From RGIG8745 sp964554265 (GTDB taxonomy: Bacteria > Bacteroidota > Bacteroidia > Bacteroidales > Bacteroidaceae): 34,509 bases of DNA. The notes under the pieces are model-generated. The model worked only from the letters and a program-made list of their open reading frames with translations. It ran no database searches and was not told the origin of the DNA. How positions within the stretch are numbered: the stretch's first letter is position 1; each line of letters opens with the position of its first letter. Positions 9,508-18,220 of the stretch are shown here, piece by piece. Made by a program: the position numbers and the translations under genes. The stretch lies in contig CAZKOB010000023.1 in NCBI GenBank assembly GCA_964554265.1, positions 1 through 34,509 of the forward strand, written 5' to 3'.

Positions 9508-9538
9508 TTTGCAGATTGAAAGAAAAACTGTATTTTTG
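9508..9538 (+). promoter_or_regulatory. his operon promoter
   Basis: There is TTTG (9508-9511), 19 bases, then TATTTTTG (9531-9538), a full Bacteroidetes-type promoter. Transcription should begin near 9545, about 15 bases before the leader ORF and 180 bases before hisG. Confidence 0.7.
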
Positions 9539-9559
9539 CAACGAAAAGGAAAATCAACA

Positions 9560-9622
9560 ATGAATTGTAAGGTTACATATCATCATCATCGGCTCAACGA
9601 AGGATATCGGTGGGCAAATTGA
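9560..9622 (+). CDS. Candidate his leader peptide (attenuator)
   Basis: A 20-codon ORF begins ATG at 9560, preceded by AAAAGGA at 9545-9550 as a possible ribosome site. It reads through TYHHHRLNEGYRW, with three consecutive CAT histidine codons at 9581-9589, and stops with TGA at 9620. It lies between the his promoter and a terminator-like hairpin (9647-9685) just upstream of hisG. This is the classical arrangement for attenuation by ribosome stalling when charged His-tRNA is scarce. GGCAA at 9613-9617 could pair with TTGCC at 9656-9660 and disturb the terminator. I did not establish a full antiterminator. His leader peptides are best known in Proteobacteria. Confidence 0.6.
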   Translation: MNCKVTYHHHRLNEGYRWAN

Positions 9623-9646
9623 TGTATGTGCGTATATAAAGATAAT

Positions 9647-9690
9647 AAAGAGGGCTTGCCGGTTTGGATCTGGGAAGTCCTCTTTTCTCG
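9647..9690 (+). terminator. his attenuator terminator hairpin
   Basis: Arms 9647-9657 (AAAGAGGGCTT) and 9675-9685 (AAGTCCTCTTT) pair over 11 positions with one G-U, around a 17-base loop, followed by TCTCGTTT. The U-tract is imperfect. Its place between leader ORF and hisG suggests conditional termination. Confidence 0.6.
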
Positions 9691-9724
9691 TTTAGTGAAT
9701 TTGTAAATCAAAAATGAATATATC

Positions 9725-10576
9725 ATGTTGAGAATTGCAGTACAGTCGAAAGGGCGTCTGAATGAAGATACGATGACGCTTCTGCAAGAGGCCGGAATAA
9801 AAGTGAACAGTTCAAAGAGAACCTTGCTCGTGCAGTCAGTGAACTTTCCTGTGGAGGTGCTTTTCCTCCGTGACGATGACATACCCCAGACGGTTGCAGA
9901 CGGAGTGGCGGATTTGGGAATTGTAGGCGAGAACGAGTTTGTGGAGCGCAGTGAAGATGCGGAGATTGTCAAAAGGCTCGGATTCAGCAAGTGCCGTCTT
10001 TCATTGGCAATTTCCAAATCAGTAGACTATCCGGGAGTGGAATGGTTCAGAGGCAAGAAAATTGCGACTTCATATCCTAACATCCTGCGTAAGTTCATGC
10101 GGGAGCAGGGGGTGGACATGGATATACATGTCATTACCGGCTCTGTAGAGATTGCGCCGGGGATAGGGCTTGCGGACGGTATATTTGATATTGTCAGTTC
10201 CGGTTCGACTCTTGTCAGCAACAATCTCAAGGAAGTGGAGATTGTGATGCGAAGCGAGGCGCTGCTCATTGGAAACAAACATCTGTCGGCGGACAAGAAG
10301 GAAATACTTTCAGAACTTCTGTTCCGCATAGAGGCTGTGAGAGTGGCTGAAGATAAGAAATATGTGCTGATGAATGCGCCTTCGGACAAGATAGACGATA
10401 TTATTAAAGTGTTGCCGGGGATAAAGAGCCCTACCATAATGCCGCTTGCTACGGCAGGGTGGAGCAGCATACATACGGTGCTCGATGAGAAATGTTTTTG
10501 GGAGATAATAGGACAGCTGAAGACGCTCGGTGCCGAAGGTATACTTGTGCTGCCTATAGAAAAAATGATATTGTAA
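9725..10576 (+). CDS. hisG: ATP phosphoribosyltransferase, long form
   Basis: This is the first enzyme of histidine biosynthesis: it condenses ATP with PRPP to phosphoribosyl-ATP. The 283 residues begin MLRIAVQSKGRLNEDTMTLL, with DLGIVGENEFVERSEDAEIV in the catalytic domain and the PRPP-binding DIVSSGSTLVSNNL near residues 159-172. The last 80 residues (SPTIMPLATAGWSSIHTVL onward) are the ACT-like regulatory domain of the long HisG form, which acts as a hexamer, is inhibited by histidine and does not need HisZ. It is first in the hisGDCB cluster and lies behind a candidate attenuator, so both enzyme feedback and transcription control are likely. Confidence 0.97.
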   Translation: MLRIAVQSKGRLNEDTMTLLQEAGIKVNSSKRTLLVQSVNFPVEVLFLRDDDIPQTVADGVADLGIVGENEFVERSEDAEIVKRLGFSKCRLSLAISKSVDYPGVEWFRGKKIATSYPNILRKFMREQGVDMDIHVITGSVEIAPGIGLADGIFDIVSSGSTLVSNNLKEVEIVMRSEALLIGNKHLSADKKEILSELLFRIEAVRVAEDKKYVLMNAPSDKIDDIIKVLPGIKSPTIMPLATAGWSSIHTVLDEKCFWEIIGQLKTLGAEGILVLPIEKMIL

Positions 10577-10577
10577 T

Positions 10578-10598
10578 CGTTCTTGCTTTTCAAGAACG
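10578..10598 (+). other. Hairpin between hisG and hisD
   Basis: CGTTCTTG (10578-10585) and CAAGAACG (10591-10598) form a perfect 8-base stem with a 5-base loop. No U-tract follows, so this is not a terminator. It may be a processing or stability element, or it may hold hisD initiation apart from hisG translation. Confidence 0.4.
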
Positions 10599-10616
10599 AG
10601 GTAAAGAAAGGTGCTT

Positions 10617-11915
10617 ATGCAAATTGTAAGATATCCGAAGGATGCGGAATTGAAAGAGATTCTGGAACGTCCGCATAAAGACATGGAAGAACTGCGTGCA
10701 ACGGTGTGCGAAGTTCTGGCCCGCGTGAAGAAAGAAGGCGACAAGGCTGTGAGGGAATATGAGCAGATGTTTGATAAAGTAGGGCTTGATACTCTTGCCG
10801 TGACAAAGGAGGAGATGGACGAAGCCGAGAAATTGGTGTCTCCGGAACTCCGCGCTGCGCTTGAACTTGCACATTCCAATATCGCGAAGTTTCATTCAGC
10901 ACAGAAGTTTGAAGGCCGGAAGGTGGAGACTTGTCCGGGAGTGGTTTGCTGGCAAAAGGCCGTAGCGATAGAAAAAGTGGGGCTTTATATCCCGGGAGGG
11001 ACAGCGCCATTGTTTTCCACAGTACTGATGCTTGCTACTCCGGCGCGCATAGCCGGTTGCAGTGAAATCGTTTTGTGCACTCCTCCGGGAAAAGACGGAA
11101 AGGTGAATCCGGCAATTCTTGTTGCCGCTCGTATAGCAGGGGTGGACATGATTTTCAAAGCCGGCGGAGTGCAGGCAATCGGAGCAATGGCCTATGGAAC
11201 GGAGAGCATACCTGAAGTGAACAAGATTTTCGGTCCCGGCAATCAGTATGTTATGGCGGCAAAGCAGCAGGTGTCGCTCCATGATGTGGCGATAGACATG
11301 CCGGCAGGTCCTTCAGAAGTGGTTGTAGTGGCGGATGACACGGCGAATCCTGTATTCGTGGCCGCAGATTTGTTGTCGCAGGCAGAACATGGCTCCGACA
11401 GTCAGGTCTTGCTCGTTTCCACAAGTGAAGCCATGATTGCAAAAGTGGCGGAAGAAGTTGAACGTCAGCTTCAGGCGTTGCCGCGTAAAGACTTTGCCGA
11501 AGTGTCGCTGACAAAGAGCAGAATCCTGCTTGTTGAAGACAGGGAAGAGGCCATGCGTGTGGTGAACGAGTATGCTCCGGAACATCTTATACTTGCAGTC
11601 GATGATTATATGGGATTTGCAGAAGGTGTGGCCAATGCCGGTTCCGTATTTCTTGGCAACTATTCTTGTGAGAGTGCGGGGGACTATGCCTCTGGTACGA
11701 ACCATACTTTGCCTACAAGTGGATATGCAAAGGCATATAGCGGTGTGAGTCTTGACAGCTTCATACGCAAGATAACATTTCAAGAACTGACATCCGAAGG
11801 CATACGCAGTATCGGCCGGGCTGTAGAGATTATGGCAGAGAACGAGCATCTGGATGCCCATAGGAATGCGATGGCTGTAAGGCTGGGAACAGTGGATTGT
11901 GTCACTGATAAATGA
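10617..11915 (+). CDS. hisD: Histidinol dehydrogenase
   Basis: This catalyses the last two steps of histidine synthesis, oxidising L-histidinol through histidinal to histidine with NAD and a zinc ion. The 432 residues carry the NAD-site stretch VGLYIPGGTAPLFSTVLMLA, the conserved GPGNQYVMAAKQ, the zinc/active-site LLSQAEHGSDSQ and YAPEHLIL segments, and the C-terminal NHTLPTSGYAKAYSGVSLDS motif. Length is normal for the family. The ATG at 10617 is chosen because AAAGAAAGG (10602-10610) precedes it by a good distance; a GTG two codons earlier (10611) is the alternative. It is followed by hisC after 9 bases. Confidence 0.97.
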   Translation: MQIVRYPKDAELKEILERPHKDMEELRATVCEVLARVKKEGDKAVREYEQMFDKVGLDTLAVTKEEMDEAEKLVSPELRAALELAHSNIAKFHSAQKFEGRKVETCPGVVCWQKAVAIEKVGLYIPGGTAPLFSTVLMLATPARIAGCSEIVLCTPPGKDGKVNPAILVAARIAGVDMIFKAGGVQAIGAMAYGTESIPEVNKIFGPGNQYVMAAKQQVSLHDVAIDMPAGPSEVVVVADDTANPVFVAADLLSQAEHGSDSQVLLVSTSEAMIAKVAEEVERQLQALPRKDFAEVSLTKSRILLVEDREEAMRVVNEYAPEHLILAVDDYMGFAEGVANAGSVFLGNYSCESAGDYASGTNHTLPTSGYAKAYSGVSLDSFIRKITFQELTSEGIRSIGRAVEIMAENEHLDAHRNAMAVRLGTVDCVTDK

Positions 11916-11924
11916 TGGATAAAG

Positions 11925-12962
11925 ATGAAAGAGCTAAACAAACTTGTCCGTAAAAATATATGGGAACTGAAACCGTACAGTTCTGCTCGTGATGAATATA
12001 AAGGGGTCAAGGCCGACGTCTTCCTTGATGCTAACGAGAATCCTTATAACAAGCCGGTCAACCGTTATCCGGACCCGCTTCAGGAAGAGTTGAAGGCTGT
12101 GATAGCTCCTTTGAAAGGAGTTTCTGCCGATCGGATTTTTCTTGGCAATGGGTCGGACGAGGCTATAGACCTTGTTTACCGCATTTTTTGTCGTCCGGGA
12201 GTGGACAATGTAGTGGCAATCGACCCTACATACGGAATGTATGAAGTTTGTGCCGATGTCAACGATGTGGAATACCGCAAGGTGCAGTTGGATTCAGACT
12301 TCCAGTTTAGTGCGGATAAACTTCTGGCTGCATGTGATGAGAACACGAAACTCATCTTCTTGTGTTCTCCCAATAATCCGTCGGGCAACAGTCTGCGGCG
12401 TGAAGAGATAGAGAAGACGTTGCGCAGTTTTCAGGGGATAGTGGTTGTGGATGAGGCTTATTCCGATTTCTCAAGAAAACGTCCGTTCCGGCTTGAACTT
12501 GATGAGTATCCTAACATGATAGTTTTGAATACCTTTTCTAAGGCATGGGGCTGTGCTGCCATACGTCTTGGAATGGCATTTGCATCACCGGAAATAATAT
12601 CTTTGTTTAATAAGGTGAAATATCCTTACAATGTGAATAAACTGACTCAGGATAAAGCTTTGGAAACTTTGTCAGATTTGACGAAAATACGTCAGCGCAT
12701 CAATATGATAGTAGATGCCAGACAATCGCTTATGGAGGCATTTGCCCTATTGCCGGTGTGCGTGAAGGTGTATCCAACCGATTCAAACTTCTTTCTCGCG
12801 AAAGTGACCGATGCAGACGGTATATATGATTATTTGGTTCGTAATGGAATCATTGTGCGCAACAGGAATCGCGTGGCGCTTTGTGCAGGTTGTCTGCGTA
12901 TCACTGTGGGTACATCCGAAGAAAACACGAAGTTATTGAGTGCAATGCGTAAATATAAATGA
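11925..12962 (+). CDS. hisC: Histidinol-phosphate aminotransferase
   Basis: This is a PLP-dependent class I/II aminotransferase converting imidazole-acetol phosphate and glutamate to histidinol phosphate. The 345 residues show LDANENPYNKPVNRYPDP at the N-terminus, the cofactor-contact FLGNGSDEAIDL, CSPNNPSGN, VVVDEAYSDF, and the Schiff-base lysine Lys206 in NTFSKAWG, with RLGMAFAS following. Length fits the family. The gene sits 9 bases after hisD and 6 bases before hisB, so the four genes are probably translated from one message. Confidence 0.97.
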   Translation: MKELNKLVRKNIWELKPYSSARDEYKGVKADVFLDANENPYNKPVNRYPDPLQEELKAVIAPLKGVSADRIFLGNGSDEAIDLVYRIFCRPGVDNVVAIDPTYGMYEVCADVNDVEYRKVQLDSDFQFSADKLLAACDENTKLIFLCSPNNPSGNSLRREEIEKTLRSFQGIVVVDEAYSDFSRKRPFRLELDEYPNMIVLNTFSKAWGCAAIRLGMAFASPEIISLFNKVKYPYNVNKLTQDKALETLSDLTKIRQRINMIVDARQSLMEAFALLPVCVKVYPTDSNFFLAKVTDADGIYDYLVRNGIIVRNRNRVALCAGCLRITVGTSEENTKLLSAMRKYK

Positions 12963-12968
12963 CGGATT

Positions 12969-14075
12969 ATGAAACAGGCTTTGTTTATTGACCGTGATGG
13001 GACAATTCTTGTCGAGCCGGAAGACGAACAGATTGATTCCTTTGAGAAATTCCGGTTTGTTCCGGGGGTGATACGTAATTTGAATTTCATCCGTACAAAA
13101 CTTGATTTTGAGTTGGTGATGGTGAGTAATCAGGATGGTCTCGGTACTTCCGCATATCCGGAAGAGGATTTCTTTCCTACACACAACCTTATGCTTGATG
13201 TGCTGGAAGGAGAGGGTGTGAAATTTGACAAGATTCTTATCGACCGCTCTTTTCCGGAGGATAATCTGCCTACGCGTAAGCCGGGTACGGCCATGTTGAC
13301 GGAATATATGGATGGAAGTTATGATTTGAATAACTGTTATGTGATAGGTGACAGAGTGACGGATGCGCAGCTTGCAAAGAATCTGGGCTGCAAGGCTTTG
13401 ATTCTTGCCGAAGAACTTCCGGAAGCGTTGTCTGCTGATCCTGATATAACATTGGTGGAGTCATGGGACAAAATTGCCGGGATTCTGTTTGCCGGAGAAC
13501 GTATCGTGAGCGTAAGGAGAACAACAAAAGAAACGGATATCGACATTTGTGTAAATCTTGACGGTACTGGAAAGAGTGAGATTTCTACAGGTATAGGTTT
13601 CTTTGACCACATGCTTGAACAGATAGCCAAGCATGGAAGTATGGATGTGAAGATACATGTAAAGGGAGACCTTGAAGTGGACGAGCACCACACAATTGAA
13701 GATACGGGAATTGTTTTTGGGGAGTGTATCAGCAAAGCGCTTGGCAGTAAACGTGGGATAGAGCGCTATGGTTATTGTCTGCCTATGGATGATTCTTTTT
13801 GTCAGGTTGCACTTGATTTTGGTGGGCGTGCATGGCTTGTATGGGATGCTGATTTCCAACGTGAAAAGGTGGGAGATATGCCTACGGAGATGTTCTTTCA
13901 TTTCTTCAAGAGCTTTAGTGATGCGGCGAAGATGAACCTTAATATAAAGGCGGAGGGAACGAATGAGCATCATAAGATTGAAGGCATATTCAAGGCTTTG
14001 GCGCGTGCATTGCGTATGGCTGTGAGGCGAGACATATATAAGTTTCAGTTGCCCTCAAGCAAAGGTGTTCTTTGA
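12969..14075 (+). CDS. hisB: Bifunctional histidinol-phosphatase / imidazoleglycerol-phosphate dehydratase
   Basis: This two-domain enzyme is 368 residues. Residues 1-165 are a HAD phosphatase opening ALFIDRDGTILVEPED, with catalytic Asp8 and Asp10, and RKPGTAM and YVIGDRVTDAQLAKNLGC later; it removes phosphate from histidinol phosphate. Residues from about 180 are the manganese-dependent IGP dehydratase, with GIGFFDHMLEQIAKHG, DEHHTIEDTGI and NEHHKIEGIFKALARALR. The fusion is known in Bacteroidetes and enterobacteria. The cluster ends here: hisHAFIE, which often follow in relatives, are not present downstream, and the next gene is on the other strand. From 14076 to 14259 nothing is seen. Confidence 0.97.
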   Translation: MKQALFIDRDGTILVEPEDEQIDSFEKFRFVPGVIRNLNFIRTKLDFELVMVSNQDGLGTSAYPEEDFFPTHNLMLDVLEGEGVKFDKILIDRSFPEDNLPTRKPGTAMLTEYMDGSYDLNNCYVIGDRVTDAQLAKNLGCKALILAEELPEALSADPDITLVESWDKIAGILFAGERIVSVRRTTKETDIDICVNLDGTGKSEISTGIGFFDHMLEQIAKHGSMDVKIHVKGDLEVDEHHTIEDTGIVFGECISKALGSKRGIERYGYCLPMDDSFCQVALDFGGRAWLVWDADFQREKVGDMPTEMFFHFFKSFSDAAKMNLNIKAEGTNEHHKIEGIFKALARALRMAVRRDIYKFQLPSSKGVL

Positions 14076-14259
14076 ATAGGTTTTTCGGATTGACCATAAA
14101 AAGTTTCATTATGAAGAATGTAGCATTTCAACTTTTTTGATTGAATTTACATTTGGATTGGCTTGTCCGGTCTAAGAATTTTGGTTAAAATATCACTTTG
14201 CCGAATACCGATACGAGAGCCTGCGAGCAATTTTGGCAGGTTCTCACTGCTCTCTCCCT

Positions 14260-14297
14260 AAAAAAAGACGTCCTGCACAGTATTGATGGCAGGACGT
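14260..14297 (-). terminator. Terminator of the M23 peptidase gene
   Basis: ACGTCCTGC (14268-14276) and GCAGGACGT (14289-14297) form a perfect 9-base stem with a 12-base loop. On the minus strand it is followed by seven T (14266 to 14260), so it terminates leftward transcription from the peptidase gene. There is no T-tract on the plus side for hisB. Confidence 0.8.
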
Positions 14298-14347
14298 CCG
14301 TTATGTAAAAGAGAAAATGAACAAATAAATTCTACATTACCCATGTT

Positions 14348-15352
14348 CTAAGAACACTTCAACACCTGTCCTTTGTGGATAATAGTCTTCGGATTGATGT
14401 TGTTGAGTTTGCACAACTTGTCCACCGTTATGCCATGGCGACGAGCTATCGTATAGAGATTGTCGCCATTCTTCACTCTATATGTTACCTTTCTGTTTGA
14501 AGAAGCCCTTCTTGCATTGCTGTTGTTTGCCTTGACCTCAGCACTCTTGTTGTCCCCAACCAGGTTTTCCTCATTTGCATCGTTTCCGCTCTCTACCGCC
14601 ACTTCATTCTTCTCATCCTCTGCGGCTCTCATGCTTATGCTTGTTCTTGCCACTGCACTGTTGCCTTTCACTGTCGTCCCTGTTCTTACAGAATAGAAGT
14701 CGCCTGTAACATCTTGATTCTCAAAATCAAACATCTTTGCAGGATCAATAGGCTTTCCCAAAAGGCGAGTTTCAAAATGCAGATGTGAACCAAAAGAACG
14801 TCCGGTATTTCCGCCAAGTCCGATAGGCTCTCCAGCCTTAACAATCTGGTTTTCCTTCACAAGCTGTTTGCTCATGTGCCCATAAAGTGTTTCCAAACCG
14901 TTCGGATGCCTTATCACGACATAATAGCCATATCCTCCACGGTTATACTTCACAATCCTCACTTTTCCGTCGAAGGCGGCATAAATCGTATCACCGATAT
15001 ACACCTTTATATCAAGGCCTTCGTGCATTCTTTTCCATCGGAATCCGAATTTCGATGTCACCTTACGACTCGGTGTCGGCATGCAGAAGCCTCGCAAGTC
15101 TATCTTATAATCCGCCGCAACGTGTCCTTCAACCTTCGAAATTCCGCTGTTAGTCCAGTCTGAATAAATGTCAGCAGCGGGATTTTGAAGGTCCACCGGA
15201 GCAATAGTGTTGGTCAGGATTACATTCTTGACCTCTTTCAGCTTCTTATCGGATGGAGCCTGTCTGGCGATGAGGTCCTGCGCTGTCGCGCTCACCGACA
15301 CCATCGAAAGCAGTGCTACACCGAGTGTTTTTGTCAGTACTTTTAAAATCAT
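14348..15352 (-). CDS. M23 metallopeptidase with C-terminal LysM
   Basis: The 334-residue exported protein starts with a signal peptide (cleavage likely after SATAQ). Its M23/lysostaphin-type zinc endopeptidase domain has His110 and Asp114 in HEGLDIKV, TLYGHMS, and His192 in GSHLHFE. A low-complexity linker (about residues 220-285, rich in E, N, A, S) leads to a LysM domain in the last 47 residues (YRVKNGDNLYTIARRHGITV). It should bind peptidoglycan and either cleave cross-links or regulate amidases; all zinc ligands are present, so catalysis is plausible. It is monocistronic, with its own terminator downstream. No convincing promoter box was found in the AT-rich 15353-15420. Confidence 0.92.
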   Translation of the reverse strand: MILKVLTKTLGVALLSMVSVSATAQDLIARQAPSDKKLKEVKNVILTNTIAPVDLQNPAADIYSDWTNSGISKVEGHVAADYKIDLRGFCMPTPSRKVTSKFGFRWKRMHEGLDIKVYIGDTIYAAFDGKVRIVKYNRGGYGYYVVIRHPNGLETLYGHMSKQLVKENQIVKAGEPIGLGGNTGRSFGSHLHFETRLLGKPIDPAKMFDFENQDVTGDFYSVRTGTTVKGNSAVARTSISMRAAEDEKNEVAVESGNDANEENLVGDNKSAEVKANNSNARRASSNRKVTYRVKNGDNLYTIARRHGITVDKLCKLNNINPKTIIHKGQVLKCS

Positions 15353-15569
15353 TGGTTTTATTATTCTGTTTTTTTGTTTTGGGCTTTGTTTTATTTTAAT
15401 TTAGTTAGGGTTAAAAATTCTGCACACAACAAATCGCTTCCATGCCCAAGTCTGCATTACACATACACAACCTCTCCCTATGCCGCATGTATATGCATTC
15501 AACATACAGAAAGAGGCATGAAAATAATCCTGCTAAGATTTCTGAAGGAAGTTCCCCGTCTACTCAGTC

Positions 15570-16034
15570 TCAATATTCATCATTTGCATACAAGAACTGG
15601 AACGCAGCCTGCTTGTAGTCAAAAATTTCCTCCGGCTTGAAAAACCTGTTAAGTTCTATAACAGCATTCTCCGGTGAGTCCGACGTATGAATGATATTTT
15701 CCTGAAAGCTCATTCCGAAATCACCGCGTATAGTTCCCGGAGCGGCTTTTCTTCCGTTTGTACTTCCTGTCATACTTCTGACTGTCTCCACAGCATCAAC
15801 ACCTTCATAGCAACAGCAAATGACAGGAGCCGCCATCATCGAGTCTTTTATACGTTGAAAAAACGGTTTGCTTGCCAGATGAGCATAATGCTCGTTGAGC
15901 AGCTCATTTGTAAGTTGCATCATTTTCATGCCTGCAAGTCGCAAGCCTTTACGTTCAAACCGTGCTGTCACCTCGCCGACTATTGCGCGCTGAACTGCAC
16001 ATGGCTTAAGTATAACAAGTGTTTTTTCCATCAT
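15570..16034 (-). CDS. ndk: Nucleoside diphosphate kinase
   Basis: This cytosolic enzyme transfers the gamma-phosphate of ATP to nucleoside diphosphates. The 154 residues contain EKTLVILKPCAVQR at the start, the nucleotide-site RSMTGSTNGRKAAPGTIRGD, and the phosphorylated His116 in NIIHTSDSPENA. Length is normal. Two adjacent ATG codons occur; the first (16034) aligns with the usual MLEKTLVILKP start of relatives. A promoter lies at 16081-16111. Between its stop and the M23 gene (15353-15569) I see no gene or clear terminator. Confidence 0.96.
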   Translation of the reverse strand: MMEKTLVILKPCAVQRAIVGEVTARFERKGLRLAGMKMMQLTNELLNEHYAHLASKPFFQRIKDSMMAAPVICCCYEGVDAVETVRSMTGSTNGRKAAPGTIRGDFGMSFQENIIHTSDSPENAVIELNRFFKPEEIFDYKQAAFQFLYANDEY

Positions 16035-16080
16035 TTTCTCTTAAATAATAGCATTTTGCTGTGTTTTCTTATCACTTTTG

Positions 16081-16111
16081 CAAAGTTAATGATTTTATTT
16101 CGTTGAGACAA
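16081..16111 (-). promoter_or_regulatory. ndk promoter
   Basis: On the minus strand there is TTG (16109-16111), 20 bases, then TAACTTTG (16081-16088), placed about 45 bases before the ndk start. Confidence 0.55.
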
Positions 16112-16309
16112 CGGATTATGTCTACTTTTAGGATTTATTCACACCCAGCAAAATATGCATGCCTACAGCCCCGAAGATATGCCACTTCTCCCAAACGCAC
16201 TGCCGCTTTTGCACCATACAGAAGAGCATGACTTCCACAAACCGCAATGCCCCGGCCTTCAATATCGCAGCAGAAAACATAAATCGGCTGACATCCTCCG
16301 ACATCGGAT

Positions 16310-16879
16310 TCAATCGGAAAGCAATCTTCCCTTGTCATTCCATTCGCCATACATCACATTCCTGCGTGTATACTCCACAAATTTCCTGAGTCGGCTTTCA
16401 AACAGTTCTGTCCCCTTCTTTATCTGGATATTCCCTATCCTTACACGTCGATACAGAGGAGGAAAAGCCTGAAAATTCCGCCAAACGTCATCATCTTCTT
16501 TCAGTGCCGCCATAACTTCGTCCTCTATTAAAAACTGCGATATATCCATGTCGGGAAGCACCTTACGTCCCTCTTCTGTCATAAGCCCCAGACGTTCCAG
16601 CCGCCGGCAACGCTCCTTGTTCAGTTCGGTCCACCGACTGCCTTTTCTCCGGGGCGACAGTCTCTGCAAGGGTATATTTCCCTCTTTTCGGCAAGTGGAA
16701 TCTATCCAACCAAAACACAAAGCTTCCTCCACTACATCTATATAAGATAATGTACCTTGAGCCGCTTCGGACGCACGGGAACATACGACCCAGCATTCTT
16801 TTTCTGTTTTGCAGTTGCTCTGCAGCCACATTCTCAACTCTTTCCTGTCTTTAAAATGAAATATACGGTCCGGCATCAT
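16310..16879 (-). CDS. YdeI/OmdA family protein
   Basis: This encodes 189 residues opening IFHFKDRKELRMWLQSN, with the family core ALCFGWIDSTCRKEG, then LQRLSPRRKGSRWTELNKER and a C-terminal AFPPLYRRVRIGNIQIKKG, where the usual FxxxSPSxRREYxxWI motif is degenerate. Proteins of this YdeI/OmpD-associated (bacteriocin-protection) family are small and cytosolic with no established reaction; links to peptide or antibiotic tolerance are reported for some. It is monocistronic with its own promoter at 16892-16922. The 275 bases between it and ndk contain two short minus-strand ORFs overlapping its 3' end that I do not support as genes. Confidence 0.85.
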   Translation of the reverse strand: MMPDRIFHFKDRKELRMWLQSNCKTEKECWVVCSRASEAAQGTLSYIDVVEEALCFGWIDSTCRKEGNIPLQRLSPRRKGSRWTELNKERCRRLERLGLMTEEGRKVLPDMDISQFLIEDEVMAALKEDDDVWRNFQAFPPLYRRVRIGNIQIKKGTELFESRLRKFVEYTRRNVMYGEWNDKGRLLSD

Positions 16880-16891
16880 TTTTTTTTATCG

Positions 16892-16922
16892 CAAATATAT
16901 AACAAATGGGCCAAATCACAAA
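16892..16922 (-). promoter_or_regulatory. Promoter of YdeI/OmdA family gene
   Basis: On the minus strand there is TTTG (16919-16922), exactly 19 bases, then TATATTTG (16892-16899), a full consensus match. The ATG lies 12 bases beyond the -7 box, so the leader is very short. Confidence 0.65.
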
Positions 16923-17199
16923 TACTTGTTACCCATCAAAAAACATGCTTTCTCACATCTCATGACAAACCTTGTCTGCCGAGCCTGTATTGTTGTTATT
17001 CCGCACCTGAAATCCATTATTTTTTGATTTGAACGGTGTTTGAAATTTCGCGCAAGTCTGTTTGTGTATCCTGACTTCGTCATCGTGTCACAAAAAATTC
17101 TCATAGAAGAATTTTGCTATCCCTTGATGTCTTTTCAAGAGTCCTAATGTCCTCATTAATAAGCTTGGCTATCCCACCGTTCTACTATCTATTTGCCAT

Positions 17200-18042
17200 A
17201 AATTACGCGTTTTCTTTGACAATCCGAAATGTTAAAATCAAGCCTTCGCAGAATCGCGTAAAATCGACCGAACCTTGCCGAAGTTCCATCTGCGCGATTC
17301 TAAGGCCATTTTCAGGCCTTGAATCTTAAATGCAAAAATAATACAATTTGTATTCTGAAAAGATACATTTATTCACACTTGCGCGTGTTTTGTCCGAAAA
17401 AAGAGTACGCTGGAAATAAATTTCGTTCACCTTGAAAAATTTTTTACAAGGCACTTTAAAAAGATTTTCAAGGTGAACGAAATTTATTTTCAAGGTGAAC
17501 GAGTTTGAGAAGGTACATTTTTCGGGCTGAAATTGGATATTGACGAAAGTGATTTGTTAAAAAATATTGAAATCGGATTTTCAATGCCACGAAAAACAAA
17601 GACGGATTTTGACGGCGAAAAACAAGTGTCTTAGACAAAAAATTTTATAACTTGCTGATTATCAGTATATCCTATTTTAGTCTTCGCTTATACTTCTTGC
17701 ACCTAAAACTGCATCGTTTTACTAAAATAATATTTTCTTGATTATCAATGAATTATCTATAAAACCTCAAAATTTCAGCTATCAATAGAGCGTGAATGAA
17801 TCTTAATTAAGTTAATAAGAGTCCGTCCGTGATGGGTGGATTTAGTGTCAAAAAGAAAGAAGAAATGTTTTTGAGAAAGACAGCATGTTCATCAGTAAAA
17901 ATCAACTGCAAAACACAATTAAAACACCACCTTCAAATCATCAAAATCACAAGCTGACTCTGTGAATACACCAGCTTAAAATCACAAGAGAAGTCTATGA
18001 ATCCACATCAAAAAAACTTGCAAGATTACCAATTTTACAGGA
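17200..18042 (+). repeat. Dispersed intergenic repeat, copy C
   Basis: This is the most complete copy. In order: GCGTAATTTATGG-like box (minus), stem-loop 17250-17301, -7 box on the minus strand (CAAAAATA, 17333-17340), an inverted pair of the GTTCACCTTGAAAA unit around GGCACTTTAAAAA plus one more direct unit, the CAATGCCACGAAAAACAAAG block, TTTTATAACTTGCTGATTAT, a second TTGATTATCAA, CTTAATTAAGTTAATAA, ATGGGTGGA at 17832 starting a 41-codon ORF (to 17957), and a tail of degenerate units (TGAATACACCAGC, AATCACAAG). The tail matches copy E as far as GCAAGATT..TTTTACAGGA. Further weak similarity to copy D (TGACACG.TGACGAAGTCAG) occurs at 17067-17092. The region 16923-18220 holds no other supported gene; an ORF at 17997-18275 lies in the tail and looks spurious. 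Confidence 0.9.
17205..17326 (-). ncRNA. Candidate repeat-encoded structured RNA, copy C
   Basis: Downstream of the TATTTTTG box (minus), arms 17293-17301 and 17250-17258 pair perfectly over 9 bases (AGAATCGCG with CGCGATTCT). Just before them, AAGGCC-TGAAAAT-GGCCTT forms a second small hairpin. An inner TCGG/TCGA pairing uses a G-U that is allowed only in this strand. Copy D has A-U where this copy has G-C at the ninth pair, a compensated change. Expression is inferred. Confidence 0.4.
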
Positions 18043-18220
18043 CTTTCTTAAACCAAACTCACGTATATGCTTCCGTACAAAACGCTACATTTTGGAGTGG
18101 CTGCACCGAGAATATAATCAAGAAAGCGAAAACTCGTCAGTTGAATCGCAACTACAAACACCTTCCGAAATGTTTTTGGAAAAAAGAAAAAGGTATCATA
18201 CTACAAAAGAAACAACATGG

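Noticed and set aside
16128..16350. Two short minus-strand ORFs between ndk and the YdeI/OmdA gene
   Set aside because: They overlap each other and the 3' end of the downstream gene, and show no motif or start signal.
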